This document shows, piece after piece, positions 43,211 through 51,975 of a DNA stretch of 64,000 bases; position 1 is the first letter of the stretch, and the number at the start of each line of letters is the position of its first letter. The stretch is taken from the NCBI RefSeq assembly GCF_003610805.1, contig NZ_RAPF01000012.1, positions 1 through 64,000 of the forward strand. Reading direction: 5' to 3'. Both the position numbers and the translations under genes were made by a program. Under the pieces are notes generated by a model. That model did not search any database and was not told the origin of the DNA. It was given only the letters and a program-made list of their open reading frames with translations. The DNA comes from Altericroceibacterium spongiae. GTDB lineage: Bacteria; Pseudomonadota; Alphaproteobacteria; Sphingomonadales; Sphingomonadaceae.

Positions 43211-43732
43211 TTAGCTGAGGAACAGGCCGAGGCAGCCGACAAAGATTGCCATGCCGCCAAACACGACATTCAGGATGGAGAGCCGTCTCGCAACATGCCC
43301 ATAACTCAGGCGCCTGCGTGATTTATACATTCCGCTTTCCAGACCGCATGTTCCGTTCCAGAAATCGGTAAGCCCATAAATTATGATTGCCCAGGCTACC
43401 CATATGACGAAGGTCTTTGCAGTGATAATATGGGCAAAGCCGGCAAAGAGCGTAAATGCTGTTACTGGAAACATGGCGAACCGGGTCAGATCTATTAGAC
43501 TTAGCACCCTGACTTTATTGGATGTTTGCAGCCGAATGATCGGCCGTTTACATGTATCGCAGTCAGTTAAAAAAGCGCCTTTAGGCCATGTGGCAATGCT
43601 CGACAGGCAATAGGGGCATAAGTGGTTGTTGCCATAACGCCTTTTGCGCAGAACTGATGCAGAATCTATGGACGCGCTTGTTGAAGTTGATTTCTTTTGG
43701 TTTCTGAGCGCAAATCGCTTGAACGGTCCCAT
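43211..43732 (-). CDS. membrane protein with zinc-ribbon motif, 173 aa
   Basis: HLCPYCLSSI followed by DCDTCKRPI gives two CXXC pairs, a likely zinc ribbon at about residues 38-65, followed by membrane helices at about 83-120 and 150-172. Its ATG overlaps the end of traI, so it belongs to that operon. Function unknown. Confidence 0.6.
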   Translation of the reverse strand: MGPFKRFALRNQKKSTSTSASIDSASVLRKRRYGNNHLCPYCLSSIATWPKGAFLTDCDTCKRPIIRLQTSNKVRVLSLIDLTRFAMFPVTAFTLFAGFAHIITAKTFVIWVAWAIIIYGLTDFWNGTCGLESGMYKSRRRLSYGHVARRLSILNVVFGGMAIFVGCLGLFLS

Positions 43733-46700
43733 TATAGGCCTCGCTCTAGGTTTCGCTCAGGCAGATTGACTTCCTTTTCAGCAGGCTTCCCGTTCTGGCG
43801 CTCCTGGCCGGCCTCCTTGCCGTGTGTGAGCATCTTCATGGCTTTGCTGAGGTTGGCCTTATCTGCGGTGCTGAGTGTTTGTTCGTCGGCTTTGATTTTT
43901 CCTGTGGCTTCAAGGGAACTCGCCTTGTCCCCCGGATTCCGCTCGATCGAACCAATGAGCTTCTGTGTGTCGTCTGTATAAATATCGATATTTTCTCTGA
44001 CGCGCGTCGCCATCACATGAAAAAGGCGTTGGTTTGAAAGATGTTTTTCAGCGGAGTGCATGACACCGATGCCCATCGTCGTTGTCATCCCTTGAGCCTG
44101 GTGCATGTTGATAGCGTAGGCAAGGCCAAGGCGTTCGAGCATCTTGTCTCCGGCCTTCAAGTCCAGTTGCTCGCCTTTGGCTCTCTGGACACGGATCATC
44201 TCGTCGGTAATCGACAGCACTTTAGCCTGTTCGGAGTTAAGCAAGCCTCTGTCTTTGTCATTGGAAGTCCAGACGATCTTATCGCCTTCGTGGAGTTGAA
44301 TGTTCTCGCGATGCGACAATTTCATGGAATCTGTCCGATCCTCAGGATCGATCTTTCGGGGATCGAATTTAACCAGCTTTCCGGAGGCGCTGCGCAGCTC
44401 AACACTGTTGCGCTTGGCAGCAAGGACTTCGTATCGTCCCCTGTCGAGGCCTGCGGGCTTGGTATTGCGCACAACGTCGAGAACCTGGCCTGGACGATAG
44501 GTATGGGCGTAGCGATACTCTTCGCGAAGCGTGTTGGCCGCTACCAGAGTGGTAACGGGCATTGATTGTGATCCAATACCACCTTCCTGCTTCAATCCTT
44601 GCTGAACCAGCTCGTTCAATTCTTTGCGCGCTGAGCGTCCGGAAGCATATAAAGTGGTCTGGTCACGGTCTTCCGGCGCGAGTGAAAGCCATTTCTTCGC
44701 AGCAAGAGTCACATGGTTATCGCTGTTCTCCTTGGCCTGTGTCACCCTGTTTCCCAGCACGGAAAAAGCGGTTTTGATTTGGCCTTCGCGCGTCAACGCC
44801 GCAACCTGTTTCATATGTTCTGTCGTCTGCCGGTGGCTGGTAGCAATATTAGCCGCGCTTGGTTCGTGAGCCTGTATAATACTGAACGCTTTACCTGCTT
44901 CAATCGACTGCAACTGCTTTCTGTCACCGATGAGCACCAGCCTTTCTACATTGAGCTTGTTGGCGATGGTGACGACATCATTCATGGCTTTATTGGCCAC
45001 GAGCGATGCTTCATCCAAAACAAGTATCTTGTTTTGGAGTGTGGCCTTCGATTGTTCGAACCTCTCACCTTCGCCCTGCCGGGCTGCGCGAATATGCTGG
45101 TGGACGAACGAGGAAACTGTCTGAGCCTCGACACCCGCCTCGTCTCGAAGCGTACCAACCATGGTATTGGCAAACGCAAGCCCCAGCACCTCGCGCCCCT
45201 CTTCCTGTGCGACGTTCTTCAGTGTTCGGATCAAGGTCGTTTTCCCGCCACCTGCCACACCTTGAACCACAGCTATTCGGTCCTGAATGGACAATGCCAG
45301 CGTCGCAGCGCCAAGTTGCTCTCCGTTAAGAGGTTTATCGCCGGCAGCGCTTTGCAAACGCTGAGCAGCTTCAGATGCGGGAATTATTGGCTGCGATGCA
45401 TTTCGGCCTTTATCGATGCCATCGAGTAGCTTTTGTTCCTGGGAGATATGTTCGGGCGTGGTGACATAGGTATAGGCTCCATCCAGTCTCTTCGACACTT
45501 CGGGAACAAGCTCACCTTTTTGCAGCAACGTATCGATGCGTGTTGAAATACGATCAATGGTTACGCCTTTAAGGCCAAGATTGGCCGCGGTGGCGGCAAG
45601 CTTGCCTGTGTTGAACACGGCTTCGTTTTGTCCTTCAATTCTGACAGCGGAAGCTACCGCCAATTCTGTTCTCAGAGCGCTTGGGGTAAGTGACAGGCGT
45701 CTGATGCCATCGGTCGTGAGCGGATCTCGGGCGTGCATATAGTCGCCTATCAAATGGCGCGCTTCAGAGAGGATCGACCGTAAATTGTGTGGTGAACCGA
45801 TGGGTTGCTGACTACCAACTCGATGACCGGGCGATGCTGTACTTTGCTCGGGCGTTTGCTTGACAGCGTTCGATTTGAGTTGTTCGATCTTGGCCAGATG
45901 GCTGGCCGATCGATCGGCCCATTCCTTTCTCAATGCCTCACGATCATCGAGATTGATTTTAGGATTGCGTGTGGCTTTCACGATCGGTTCTAGGGCAGCG
46001 TGATCCTTTGGATCGATCCCTTTTGCCTTCGCGGTGTCGAGCACTTGCTGGCGCCTTTGACTGAATTCTTCAATCAGCTCCTTTGGGACACCGGCGATTT
46101 CAAACTGACCATGTTTGCCGGTGAGATCGGTTTGATAACCAAGGGCTTCCAGCTTATCGCGAAATTCTGCGTGATATGCGGCTCCGAGGGTGGTGTTATT
46201 CTCCCATAATGCGCTGTTGCGGAGTGCTCGCCAGTCTCCATCCTTGTTTTGTGTAAGGTTGGCGATAATCACATGAATGTGCCCCTGCGGGTCCAGTTCA
46301 CGGCTCGTATCGTGCTGAAACATGGCGTAGAGAAGATTGCCGGTTTTGACCGGCTCACCATTGCGCGACCTCGAATAATCTCGCGTTTCGGCAAAGTTCT
46401 TTTCCGCCCATTTCATCGTGGCTTTAACAGCTTCAAAATGAGCTGCGAGCACACGTTCATCTTTGGCTACATAGGCCATGATGCTGGCCGATTTGGGCAT
46501 TGAAAAGGTGAAATCGTCACTGATGCGACGCTGGGTGTTTTCACTTCCGACTTTGGTACCATCTGGCAAAATACCGTTGAGGATATTTTCGAAATCAGCT
46601 TTGCTGACTTCGCCGGAAAGGTTCAGTTTCTTCGCCGCTTCGCCGCCCCAAAGACTTGCTTCAGAGGACTGCTCTTGTGTGTAGTAATTATCTTTGGCGA

Positions 46701-46749
46701 AATAAGATGCAGCGCCGCTAGACGATTTGACGGCAGACATGGAGATCAT
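43732..46749 (-). CDS. traI: MobF relaxase-helicase TraI
   Basis: Nicks oriT, stays covalently bound to the 5' end and unwinds the strand for transfer. The 1005 residues carry the catalytic tyrosine pair Tyr22/Tyr23 (AKDNYYTQE) and the metal-binding histidines His146, His157, His159 (QGHIHVIIANL). The RecD-like helicase follows, with Walker A GVAGGGKTT near residue 497 and GLAYAINMHQAQGMT near 900. Close in size to TrwC and far shorter than F TraI (1756). traD lies 3 bases upstream. Confidence 0.95.
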   Translation of the reverse strand: MISMSAVKSSSGAASYFAKDNYYTQEQSSEASLWGGEAAKKLNLSGEVSKADFENILNGILPDGTKVGSENTQRRISDDFTFSMPKSASIMAYVAKDERVLAAHFEAVKATMKWAEKNFAETRDYSRSRNGEPVKTGNLLYAMFQHDTSRELDPQGHIHVIIANLTQNKDGDWRALRNSALWENNTTLGAAYHAEFRDKLEALGYQTDLTGKHGQFEIAGVPKELIEEFSQRRQQVLDTAKAKGIDPKDHAALEPIVKATRNPKINLDDREALRKEWADRSASHLAKIEQLKSNAVKQTPEQSTASPGHRVGSQQPIGSPHNLRSILSEARHLIGDYMHARDPLTTDGIRRLSLTPSALRTELAVASAVRIEGQNEAVFNTGKLAATAANLGLKGVTIDRISTRIDTLLQKGELVPEVSKRLDGAYTYVTTPEHISQEQKLLDGIDKGRNASQPIIPASEAAQRLQSAAGDKPLNGEQLGAATLALSIQDRIAVVQGVAGGGKTTLIRTLKNVAQEEGREVLGLAFANTMVGTLRDEAGVEAQTVSSFVHQHIRAARQGEGERFEQSKATLQNKILVLDEASLVANKAMNDVVTIANKLNVERLVLIGDRKQLQSIEAGKAFSIIQAHEPSAANIATSHRQTTEHMKQVAALTREGQIKTAFSVLGNRVTQAKENSDNHVTLAAKKWLSLAPEDRDQTTLYASGRSARKELNELVQQGLKQEGGIGSQSMPVTTLVAANTLREEYRYAHTYRPGQVLDVVRNTKPAGLDRGRYEVLAAKRNSVELRSASGKLVKFDPRKIDPEDRTDSMKLSHRENIQLHEGDKIVWTSNDKDRGLLNSEQAKVLSITDEMIRVQRAKGEQLDLKAGDKMLERLGLAYAINMHQAQGMTTTMGIGVMHSAEKHLSNQRLFHVMATRVRENIDIYTDDTQKLIGSIERNPGDKASSLEATGKIKADEQTLSTADKANLSKAMKMLTHGKEAGQERQNGKPAEKEVNLPERNLERGL

Positions 46750-46752
46750 GGC

Positions 46753-49071
46753 TTACCTCTCAATCTCAGGATCGTTGTCTTTTTCAGTTCCGAAGCCGTG
46801 GCGCTCTTCCTTCAGGGCCTGGGATTCATGGTGAGATGTTTTGTTAATCGCGGGTCGGTCGCGGCGCAGAAATGTATTGCGTAAGGCCGCCGCTTCGCGT
46901 TCTGAACGGATCATACTTTCAGTACGCATTTCTGTTTGTGCTTCGTCATCATTATCGCCTGCACGGTGAGGTACTGAATGTAGCTCCGTTCTGTCTCCCT
47001 CAGTAATGATAGAAGAAGGTTCCGGCTCGGCATGATCGAACTCAGTCTGGCTCTCGATCTCTGTATCGGTGTTGATTTCGCCGCGCTCAAGATCCTCTGA
47101 CGGCCTGTTGCCGGGCCCCTCTCCCTCACGGCCTTCGAAACCGCCTTCTTGGTCAATGTCTTCGGGCGGCTCATATTTTGCAGCACGGCGATTTTTTACG
47201 GGCACGAAGCCCTCTGCAACAATCGGATAATCCTGCACGCGCAATTTGATCCGTGCGGCCGGAAACCCATCCGGAAACTTCACATAACCGTGAAGTGAAG
47301 GAAGATTCATTATGTCGTCTGCAATAACCAGCGGCTCGACTTCTGTCCGTGGCGTGATGGTGGATGCATCACGGGTATCGTTAGCTCCATAGCTGTAGGC
47401 TTCGTCCATCTGACGAACTTCGCGATGACCAATGAAGTCAGATGCTTTCTCACCGGTTTCTTTATCGGCCGTAGCGAGGATGAGTTTCGTTCGTGCGAGG
47501 GACGTGAGGTTGGTGGCACCGTTCTCGCCATATGTCTCAGCAAGTTTACTGAAACTATGCATACCCAGGACGAAGGCACCGCCCACGGCACGGGCGGTTT
47601 GCAATCCATGTTCGATCGCAGGCAATCGGTGAAGTGAATGGACCTCGTCCAGCAGGAACCATGTCCGTAAACTTTGTGTTCTGCCCAGCCTGAACAGGGC
47701 ATTCACTGCAAGGTCCATCCAGAGCGTCAGCAATGGACGATTCAAAACGAGATCCGGATGGGTTGACGTCATGAAAAGGATTGATCCTTCCTTGATGTCC
47801 GTTGTCATCCAGTCATTTATTGAAAAAGGCTTCTGAGCCCCCACAGGATCGGGCAGGAAGCGCAATGCGTTGGCGTTGGTATTGAACGTTGCCCGAATGC
47901 TCTCGGCCATCTTGGCGGCCTGTGTGGCGACGAGAGGCGCGGCTACGGTATTTTCAAGTGTCTTACTGATTGTATTAAGGTCAGCGTGCATCAGATGGTG
48001 GGCCAGCGCGCCGTTTGTCATCTGCCTGCGGTGCTTAAGCTTCATGCACATTTCGACGAATAATGTGCGTGCGGCTTTTTGCCAGAAATCATCTTCCGAA
48101 GGCCCGCTTGGAATAAGCGCGTCGGCTCCCGATAGAAACTCCGAATAGGTCTCACAATCGTTGAAGATGGTCCATGGCTCGCAGCGTTGATCCATCGGGT
48201 TCAAAATGACATCGGTTTCGGGATTATAGAAAGTTTCGACGAACGATCCGGTCAGATCGAAGATCACCAGTCGATGACCCCTTGCGCGTGCCTGAAGGAC
48301 CAGCCTTCGAAGCTCGGTCGTCTTCCCTGTCCCGGTTGTCCCGATGAACATTGCATGGCTTTGTTCAAGGCCCCAGGGGACGGGAATGCCGGCGAGACGA
48401 TATGGCATGTGATACCCTCGCCGGACGCGCTCTTCGAGAGGCAGCGCAAGGACCTCTTTCGGTTTGAGGTGCGGAATGATTTTGGCGCATTGCTCCTTGA
48501 ATTTTTTGGTGTTGTATCGGCCCACTTCGGAGGCAAGTTCCTCGGCGGGTATAAGGAGCGCGCCGCGCTCATGACGTTCGGTCAGAATGTCTCGTCCGCG
48601 GCGGGTCGAAAAATTGAAAAACCAGAGCGTAAAAGGAATGCAAATGACACAGGCAGTGACGATAGAAGCGATGAGGATATTCTTCGCTTTCATCCATGCC
48701 ATTTGCACAGCCGGATGATGAGCGACCCAGCTTATTTCACTCCGGACTTCACTTCCGTTCGGAATCGTTAAATTGACGACCTTGTGCGGGTCCAGATCCA
48801 TGAAGGCCCAAAGCTCGGAATAGAGCTTCATAATGATGAGCTGAGTCTCGTGATTGGCGAGATAGAAATAGGTGAGGCCACAGAGCGAGATAATGAAAGT
48901 GGCACACCATATGTAAAAGGGCACTCGAAGGCCCGCCCAGGTCATGCGCATTTCGTGACTGAAGAGCTGTGATCCACGCGTAAAATTATTCGCGTTTCGC
49001 TTTACCTTTCCGCGTGCGGAACGATGCTGCAACGTAACGGCTTTGTTGCTGAACCGGATGTCCTTACGCAT
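46753..49071 (-). CDS. traD: type IV coupling protein TraD
   Basis: Hexameric inner-membrane ATPase that links the relaxosome to the secretion channel. In the 772 residues, two membrane helices (about 50-75 and 115-140) are followed by Walker A GTTGTGKTTE near residue 242 and Walker B TWFLLDEVHSL near residue 470; the C-terminal 130 residues are acidic and disordered, as is usual for the relaxosome-contacting tail. ATG 49071 overlaps the stop of the upstream gene; in-frame ATGs at 49080 and 49131 are alternatives. Confidence 0.94.
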   Translation of the reverse strand: MRKDIRFSNKAVTLQHRSARGKVKRNANNFTRGSQLFSHEMRMTWAGLRVPFYIWCATFIISLCGLTYFYLANHETQLIIMKLYSELWAFMDLDPHKVVNLTIPNGSEVRSEISWVAHHPAVQMAWMKAKNILIASIVTACVICIPFTLWFFNFSTRRGRDILTERHERGALLIPAEELASEVGRYNTKKFKEQCAKIIPHLKPKEVLALPLEERVRRGYHMPYRLAGIPVPWGLEQSHAMFIGTTGTGKTTELRRLVLQARARGHRLVIFDLTGSFVETFYNPETDVILNPMDQRCEPWTIFNDCETYSEFLSGADALIPSGPSEDDFWQKAARTLFVEMCMKLKHRRQMTNGALAHHLMHADLNTISKTLENTVAAPLVATQAAKMAESIRATFNTNANALRFLPDPVGAQKPFSINDWMTTDIKEGSILFMTSTHPDLVLNRPLLTLWMDLAVNALFRLGRTQSLRTWFLLDEVHSLHRLPAIEHGLQTARAVGGAFVLGMHSFSKLAETYGENGATNLTSLARTKLILATADKETGEKASDFIGHREVRQMDEAYSYGANDTRDASTITPRTEVEPLVIADDIMNLPSLHGYVKFPDGFPAARIKLRVQDYPIVAEGFVPVKNRRAAKYEPPEDIDQEGGFEGREGEGPGNRPSEDLERGEINTDTEIESQTEFDHAEPEPSSIITEGDRTELHSVPHRAGDNDDEAQTEMRTESMIRSEREAAALRNTFLRRDRPAINKTSHHESQALKEERHGFGTEKDNDPEIER

Positions 49072-49357
49072 GGTGTTCATCCACATGCGACCGGGCCAGT
49101 TTATCGATGCGTGCGAAGAGCTCTGGCTCATCCTCCTGGAGATGCAAAGTCATGGCCAGATAGATCGTTTCGAGCAGCAGGAGTACCCGGCTCAAATCCA
49201 CGCCAGTCTTGTTCTTATAAAATGGCAGGCCTGCGTTGATCAATGACCGACAAACATCGGAAACACTTTGCTCATTTTCACGGCAAAGCGCCTCAATCTC
49301 ACGCATGGTTTGCGGATCAAGGCGCAGCGTAATTTGAATACGCTTTGTGTTTTTCAT
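49064..49357 (-). CDS. ribbon-helix-helix relaxosome accessory protein, 97 aa
   Basis: MKNTKRIQITLRLDPQTMREIEALCRENEQSVSDVCRSLIN has the ribbon-helix-helix pattern of TraM/TraY/MobC-like accessory proteins, which bind near oriT and control the relaxase operon. The C-terminal half (VLLLLETIYLAMTLHLQED) could multimerise or touch TraD. GGAG 8 bases upstream supports ATG 49357. First gene of the operon with traD and traI; the GATGCT dyads upstream are its likely targets. Confidence 0.78.
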   Translation of the reverse strand: MKNTKRIQITLRLDPQTMREIEALCRENEQSVSDVCRSLINAGLPFYKNKTGVDLSRVLLLLETIYLAMTLHLQEDEPELFARIDKLARSHVDEHHA

Positions 49358-49446
49358 AAAACCAAACTCCATAAAAAGAGTCTGGTTCGGATATCGCGAG
49401 AGAGTGATTACCAGCTTCGGCTTTTCATGTCCATATAATAGCGGGT

Positions 49447-49582
49447 GATGCTATTTAACATCGTCGGCCAAGAGCGAGTGAGGGCATATCGCCTACACGT
49501 ATACTACTGTAGTCGCGCCATAAAATACAACACGATGCTAAATAGCATCAAGTTTTATGTCGAGTGTATGCTGTAAAGCATC
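49447..49582. promoter_or_regulatory. three GATGCT-type dyads upstream of the traD/traI operon
   Basis: GATGCTATTTAACATC at 49447-49462, GATGCTAAATAGCATC at 49534-49549 (perfect 6-4-6 palindrome), and TATGCTGTAAAGCATC at 49567-49582. They are likely binding sites for the ribbon-helix-helix protein encoded next to them. Confidence 0.65.
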
Positions 49583-49584
49583 GC

Positions 49585-49608
49585 GAGGCGGTAAAGCCTC
49601 TTTCGTTT
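49585..49608 (+). terminator. possible terminator hairpin
   Basis: GAGGC/GCCTC stem with loop GGTAAA, followed by TTTCGTTTT. No gene lies upstream on this strand, so it may be part of the control region instead. Confidence 0.3.
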
Positions 49609-49841
49609 TAAATCAATATCTTAGCCCACGGGGCAGCCGTATAGGGTGTGCATTCTTCAGGGACTGGGACGCCTGCCTTTCCTCGGTCGATCGTAACTCT
49701 GGTTTCGATTGAACGAGCCCTTCAACAAAAGGGGCATGGCCGGCCGGATGGCCGGTCATTCAATCCATGAAAGGCAGTCATTTTGATCCTCGCAATCCAG
49801 GACTTCGACCAATCGACTGGTGTTGCCTGATCGTGAAGGGG

Positions 49842-49912
49842 CAAAGTTATCCATGGGGCGAAGCGCGCCCATCACGCTGGCGTAGCCCGGTGGGTAACTT
49901 TGATCCTTTTTT
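49842..49912 (+). other. three-stem structured element followed by T-run
   Basis: The outer stem is CAAAGTTATCC (49842-49852) with GGGTAACTTTG (49892-49902), one mismatch. Inside are an ATGGGGCG/CGCCCAT stem and an ACGC/GCGT stem. ATCCTTTTTT follows. It looks like an RNA three-way junction with terminator, or a folded single-stranded DNA signal. Confidence 0.4.
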
Positions 49913-50010
49913 GCAATGTTCGTCGTTCATGACGGACTTGCAAAATGAATCTCGAAAGGCATGTTAAGACTATTCTAGGGGGAACAACATCAGTATGACT
50001 GGAAGTCCGT

Positions 50011-50256
50011 ATGAGTTCGAAACTCGAACGCGAAGAGGAAGCCATTCGTAAGGCCGAACAGGAATTGCGAGATCGAAAGAAAAAGCTTCAGCAGAAACGC
50101 CGTGAAGAAGAGGAAAAGCAGCTCAGCAAGGCAGTCGGCAAGATCGGAATTGAGCGCGCGATTTTGATACTTGAAAAGGCGGCCGAGATATCACCTGATA
50201 AGGTGATATCGATGCTGGAAAAACCGGACAATGAGCATCAGCTCTTAACGGCTTAA
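50011..50256 (+). CDS. small coiled-coil protein, possible conjugal accessory factor, 81 aa
   Basis: Highly charged: residues 1-40 form a coiled coil (EREEEAIRKAEQELRDRKKK), followed by a short helical domain (GKIGIERAILILEKAAEIS). It resembles the small TraC/TraD-type relaxosome proteins of Ti-like systems only in general character. GGAAG precedes ATG 50011. It is divergent from the relaxase operon across the oriT candidate and followed by a strong terminator. Confidence 0.6.
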   Translation: MSSKLEREEEAIRKAEQELRDRKKKLQQKRREEEEKQLSKAVGKIGIERAILILEKAAEISPDKVISMLEKPDNEHQLLTA

Positions 50257-50285
50257 ACACAGATAGTAGTGCCTGTGATTTGTCA

Positions 50286-50328
50286 GGGTCTGGACCGCGA
50301 AGGAAGGGGGTCCAGGCCCTTCATTTTT
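50286..50328 (+). terminator. terminator after the 81-aa gene
   Basis: GGGTCTGGACC (50286-50296) pairs with GGTCCAGGCCC (50309-50319) with one mismatch, followed by TTCATTTTT. Confidence 0.7.
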
Positions 50329-50331
50329 CAG

Positions 50332-51190
50332 CCGCGCGAGCGTGCCCGGCAGGCGGCGGCGCAAGGCGATGCTCCGCAAGGCCGAAGGGCCGCGCGCGAG
50401 CGAGAGTTTGCCGCCGCCATGGCACACCCTTTCCACCCTCGCCCTGCCCCGTCTCGATCATGCGCGGCGCTGGCGAGATTGGCTATGCATCGGGACGGCG
50501 AAGGCCGTCCGGATGCGCACGCAAGCGAGCCCGGCAGCGGCGTTGCAAGGCGATGCTCCGCAAGGCCGAAGGGCCGCGCGAGAGCGAGAGCTTGCCGCCG
50601 CCATGGCACAGCCTTTCCACCTTCGCCCTGCCCCGTCACGATCATGCGCGACGCTGGCGAGATTGGCTATGCATCGGGACGGCGAAGGCCGTCCGGATGC
50701 GCACGCAAGCGAGCCCGGCAGGCGGCGTTGCAAGGTGATGCTCCGCAAGGCCGAAGGGCCGCGCGAGAGCGAGAGCTTGCCGCCGCCATGGCACAGCCTT
50801 TCCACCTTCGCCCTGCCCCGTCTCGATCATGCGCGACGCTGGCGAGATTGGCTATGCATCGGGACGGCGAAGGCCGTCCGGATGCGCACGCAAGCGAGCC
50901 CGGCAGCGGCGTTGCAAGGCGATGCTCCGCAAGGCCGAAGGGCCGCGCGAGAGCGAGAGCTTGCCGCCGCCATGGCACAGCCTTTCCACCTTCGCCCTGC
51001 CCCGTCACGATCATGCGCGACGCTGGCGAGATTGGCTATGCATCGGGACGGCGAAGGCCGTCCGGATGCGCACGCAAGCGAGCCCGGCAGGCGGCGTTGC
51101 AAGGTGATGCTCCGCAAGGCCGAAGGGCCGCGCGGGAGCGAGAGCTTGCCGCCGCCATGGCACACCCTTTCCACTCTCGCCCTGCCCCGT
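50332..51190. repeat. 184/185-bp tandem repeat array, about 4.6 units
   Basis: The landmark ATGCTCCGCAAGGCC recurs at 50369, 50553, 50738, 50922 and 51107, giving spacings of 184, 185, 184 and 185. Units 2 and 4 are near-identical, as are 3 and 5, so a 369-bp pair has itself been duplicated. The GC-rich unit leaves long frames open on both strands, but alternate unit lengths shift frames, no start has a good ribosome-binding site, and codon content is odd; I do not call a gene. Confidence 0.9.
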
Positions 51191-51211
51191 TTCGCTCCTT
51201 CAATAGTCCCT

Positions 51212-51278
51212 GAATATATATAGGGCGGCCGGAGCCGCCCTTCCCGGTTATTTCCGGGTGAGAACCCCGAAGCGAAAG
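51212..51278 (-). pseudogene. duplicated 3' end of ssb plus its terminator
   Basis: 67 bases matching 56235-56301 with a single mismatch. It covers the last codons of ssb (RFGVLTRK and stop at 51248-51250) and the GGGCGGC/GCCGCCC hairpin at 51223-51240. The rest of ssb is absent. Remnant of a duplication or rearrangement between this locus and the ssb locus. Confidence 0.85.
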
Positions 51279-51298
51279 GATGCCAATCGCTAACCTCC

Positions 51299-51347
51299 CG
51301 TTCCTCCCCTCCCTGAAGAAAGGGGTCTCCCGCGAAAATAGCGATGA
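51299..51347 (+). repeat. dispersed repeat R2, copy C
   Basis: 49 bases identical to 7578-7626 but for one position. It lies immediately after the ssb fragment and the tandem array. Confidence 0.8.
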
Positions 51348-51374
51348 GCGAATGTGCCAGAAGCAATAGCCTGC

Positions 51375-51632
51375 CTAATCTTCCATAATCCGCATAACGC
51401 CCCGGCCTGAGTGGAAGAATTTGACGACACCCTTACAACCAGGTGTGAACCTGCAAGGCGATTTCTTATTCCAGAGATCGAAGCTTTCGCCTCGATGCGC
51501 GGCAACAGCTTTTAGATCCACATCCCTTCCGCCCCGGCACGTATCGCATAGCGCCCGGCACGAAATGCCCTGATCGATCATAGCGCGGACGCTTTGAGTC
51601 CACGATGGCCGTAAATAGCGTGATTTTCCCAT
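51375..51632 (-). CDS. small cysteine-containing protein, 85 aa
   Basis: CRALCDTCRGGRDVDL and CRFTPGCKG give a set of cysteines that could bind zinc; the N-terminus is basic (MGKSRYLRPSW). I recall similar uncharacterised proteins in sphingomonads but cannot name a family. The ribosome-binding site is weak. Function unknown. Confidence 0.6.
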   Translation of the reverse strand: MGKSRYLRPSWTQSVRAMIDQGISCRALCDTCRGGRDVDLKAVAAHRGESFDLWNKKSPCRFTPGCKGVVKFFHSGRGVMRIMED

Positions 51633-51801
51633 TCGGACAGAATAGAACGAATAGAGAACAAATGCTATTACATTAGCATTGATCTGTCCGCAAGCGTTCG
51701 GCCACCGCCGTATTCCTCTCCTGCTCGATGAGGTTTATTGACGCTTAGATTTAGTCTGCATATATTGGCCGTGCAGATTGTGATCTATCGATCATCTTCA
51801 C
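51633..51801. other. short intergenic stretch
   Basis: Contains ATGCTATTACATTAGCAT near 51662, a dyad related to the GATGCT sites at 49447-49582, upstream of the 85-aa gene. Otherwise nothing recognised. Confidence 0.35.
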
Positions 51802-51887
51802 GGGGTTGGATGTTCCAGCATCCAGCCCCAAGCTGTATTGGGGGCTGGTGTTCCAGCACCAGGCCCCCTCACCCGCTTATTTGCGGG
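51802..51887. other. cluster of three hairpins, two with identical loops
   Basis: GGGGTTGGATG/CATCCAGCCCC (51802-51829) and a GGGGGCTGGTG/CACCAGGCCCCC stem with one bulge (51840-51868) share the loop TTCCAG; CCCGC/GCGGG follows at 51872-51887. The third overlaps the stop of a small hydrophobic reading frame on the minus strand. Confidence 0.6.
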
Positions 51888-51975
51888 AAACCTCGATGAT
51901 TTTCACCACCAAGGCGGCGAAAGCGATGCATAGCATCGCAATCGCTATTGCAGATTGTTCGTCTATCGAAATCAC
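51877..51975 (-). other. possible small hydrophobic peptide (toxin-like)
   Basis: A minus-strand frame encodes DEQSAIAIAMLCIAFAALVV and ends KIIEVSRK. A near-perfect Shine-Dalgarno, GGAGGTGAT, lies at 51971-51979, but the codon at the right spacing is ATA; the first ATG (51936) would give only 19 residues. A single hydrophobic helix with a basic tail is typical of type I toxins, but without a proper start this is only a candidate. Confidence 0.25.

Larger units (their letters stand above)
49358..50010. other. dyad-rich noncoding region, best oriT candidate
   Basis: 650 bases without a supported gene, between the relaxase operon (minus) and a small plus-strand gene. It holds three GATGCT-type dyads (49447-49582), a hairpin with a C/T-rich tail, the GGCCGG palindrome near 49738-49757, and a three-stem structure at 49842-49902. 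Position next to traD/traI and a divergent accessory gene is where oriT lies in many MobF plasmids. The nick site cannot be read directly. Confidence 0.5.

Noticed and set aside
49767-49967. A 66-codon plus-strand frame in the oriT region
   Set aside because: It runs through the three-stem structure and has no recognisable product.
50269-51223. Two overlapping open frames of about 300 codons across the tandem array
   Set aside because: They arise because the GC-rich repeat has no stops; unit lengths of 184/185 shift frame at each unit, both strands are open, and no ribosome-binding site is present.
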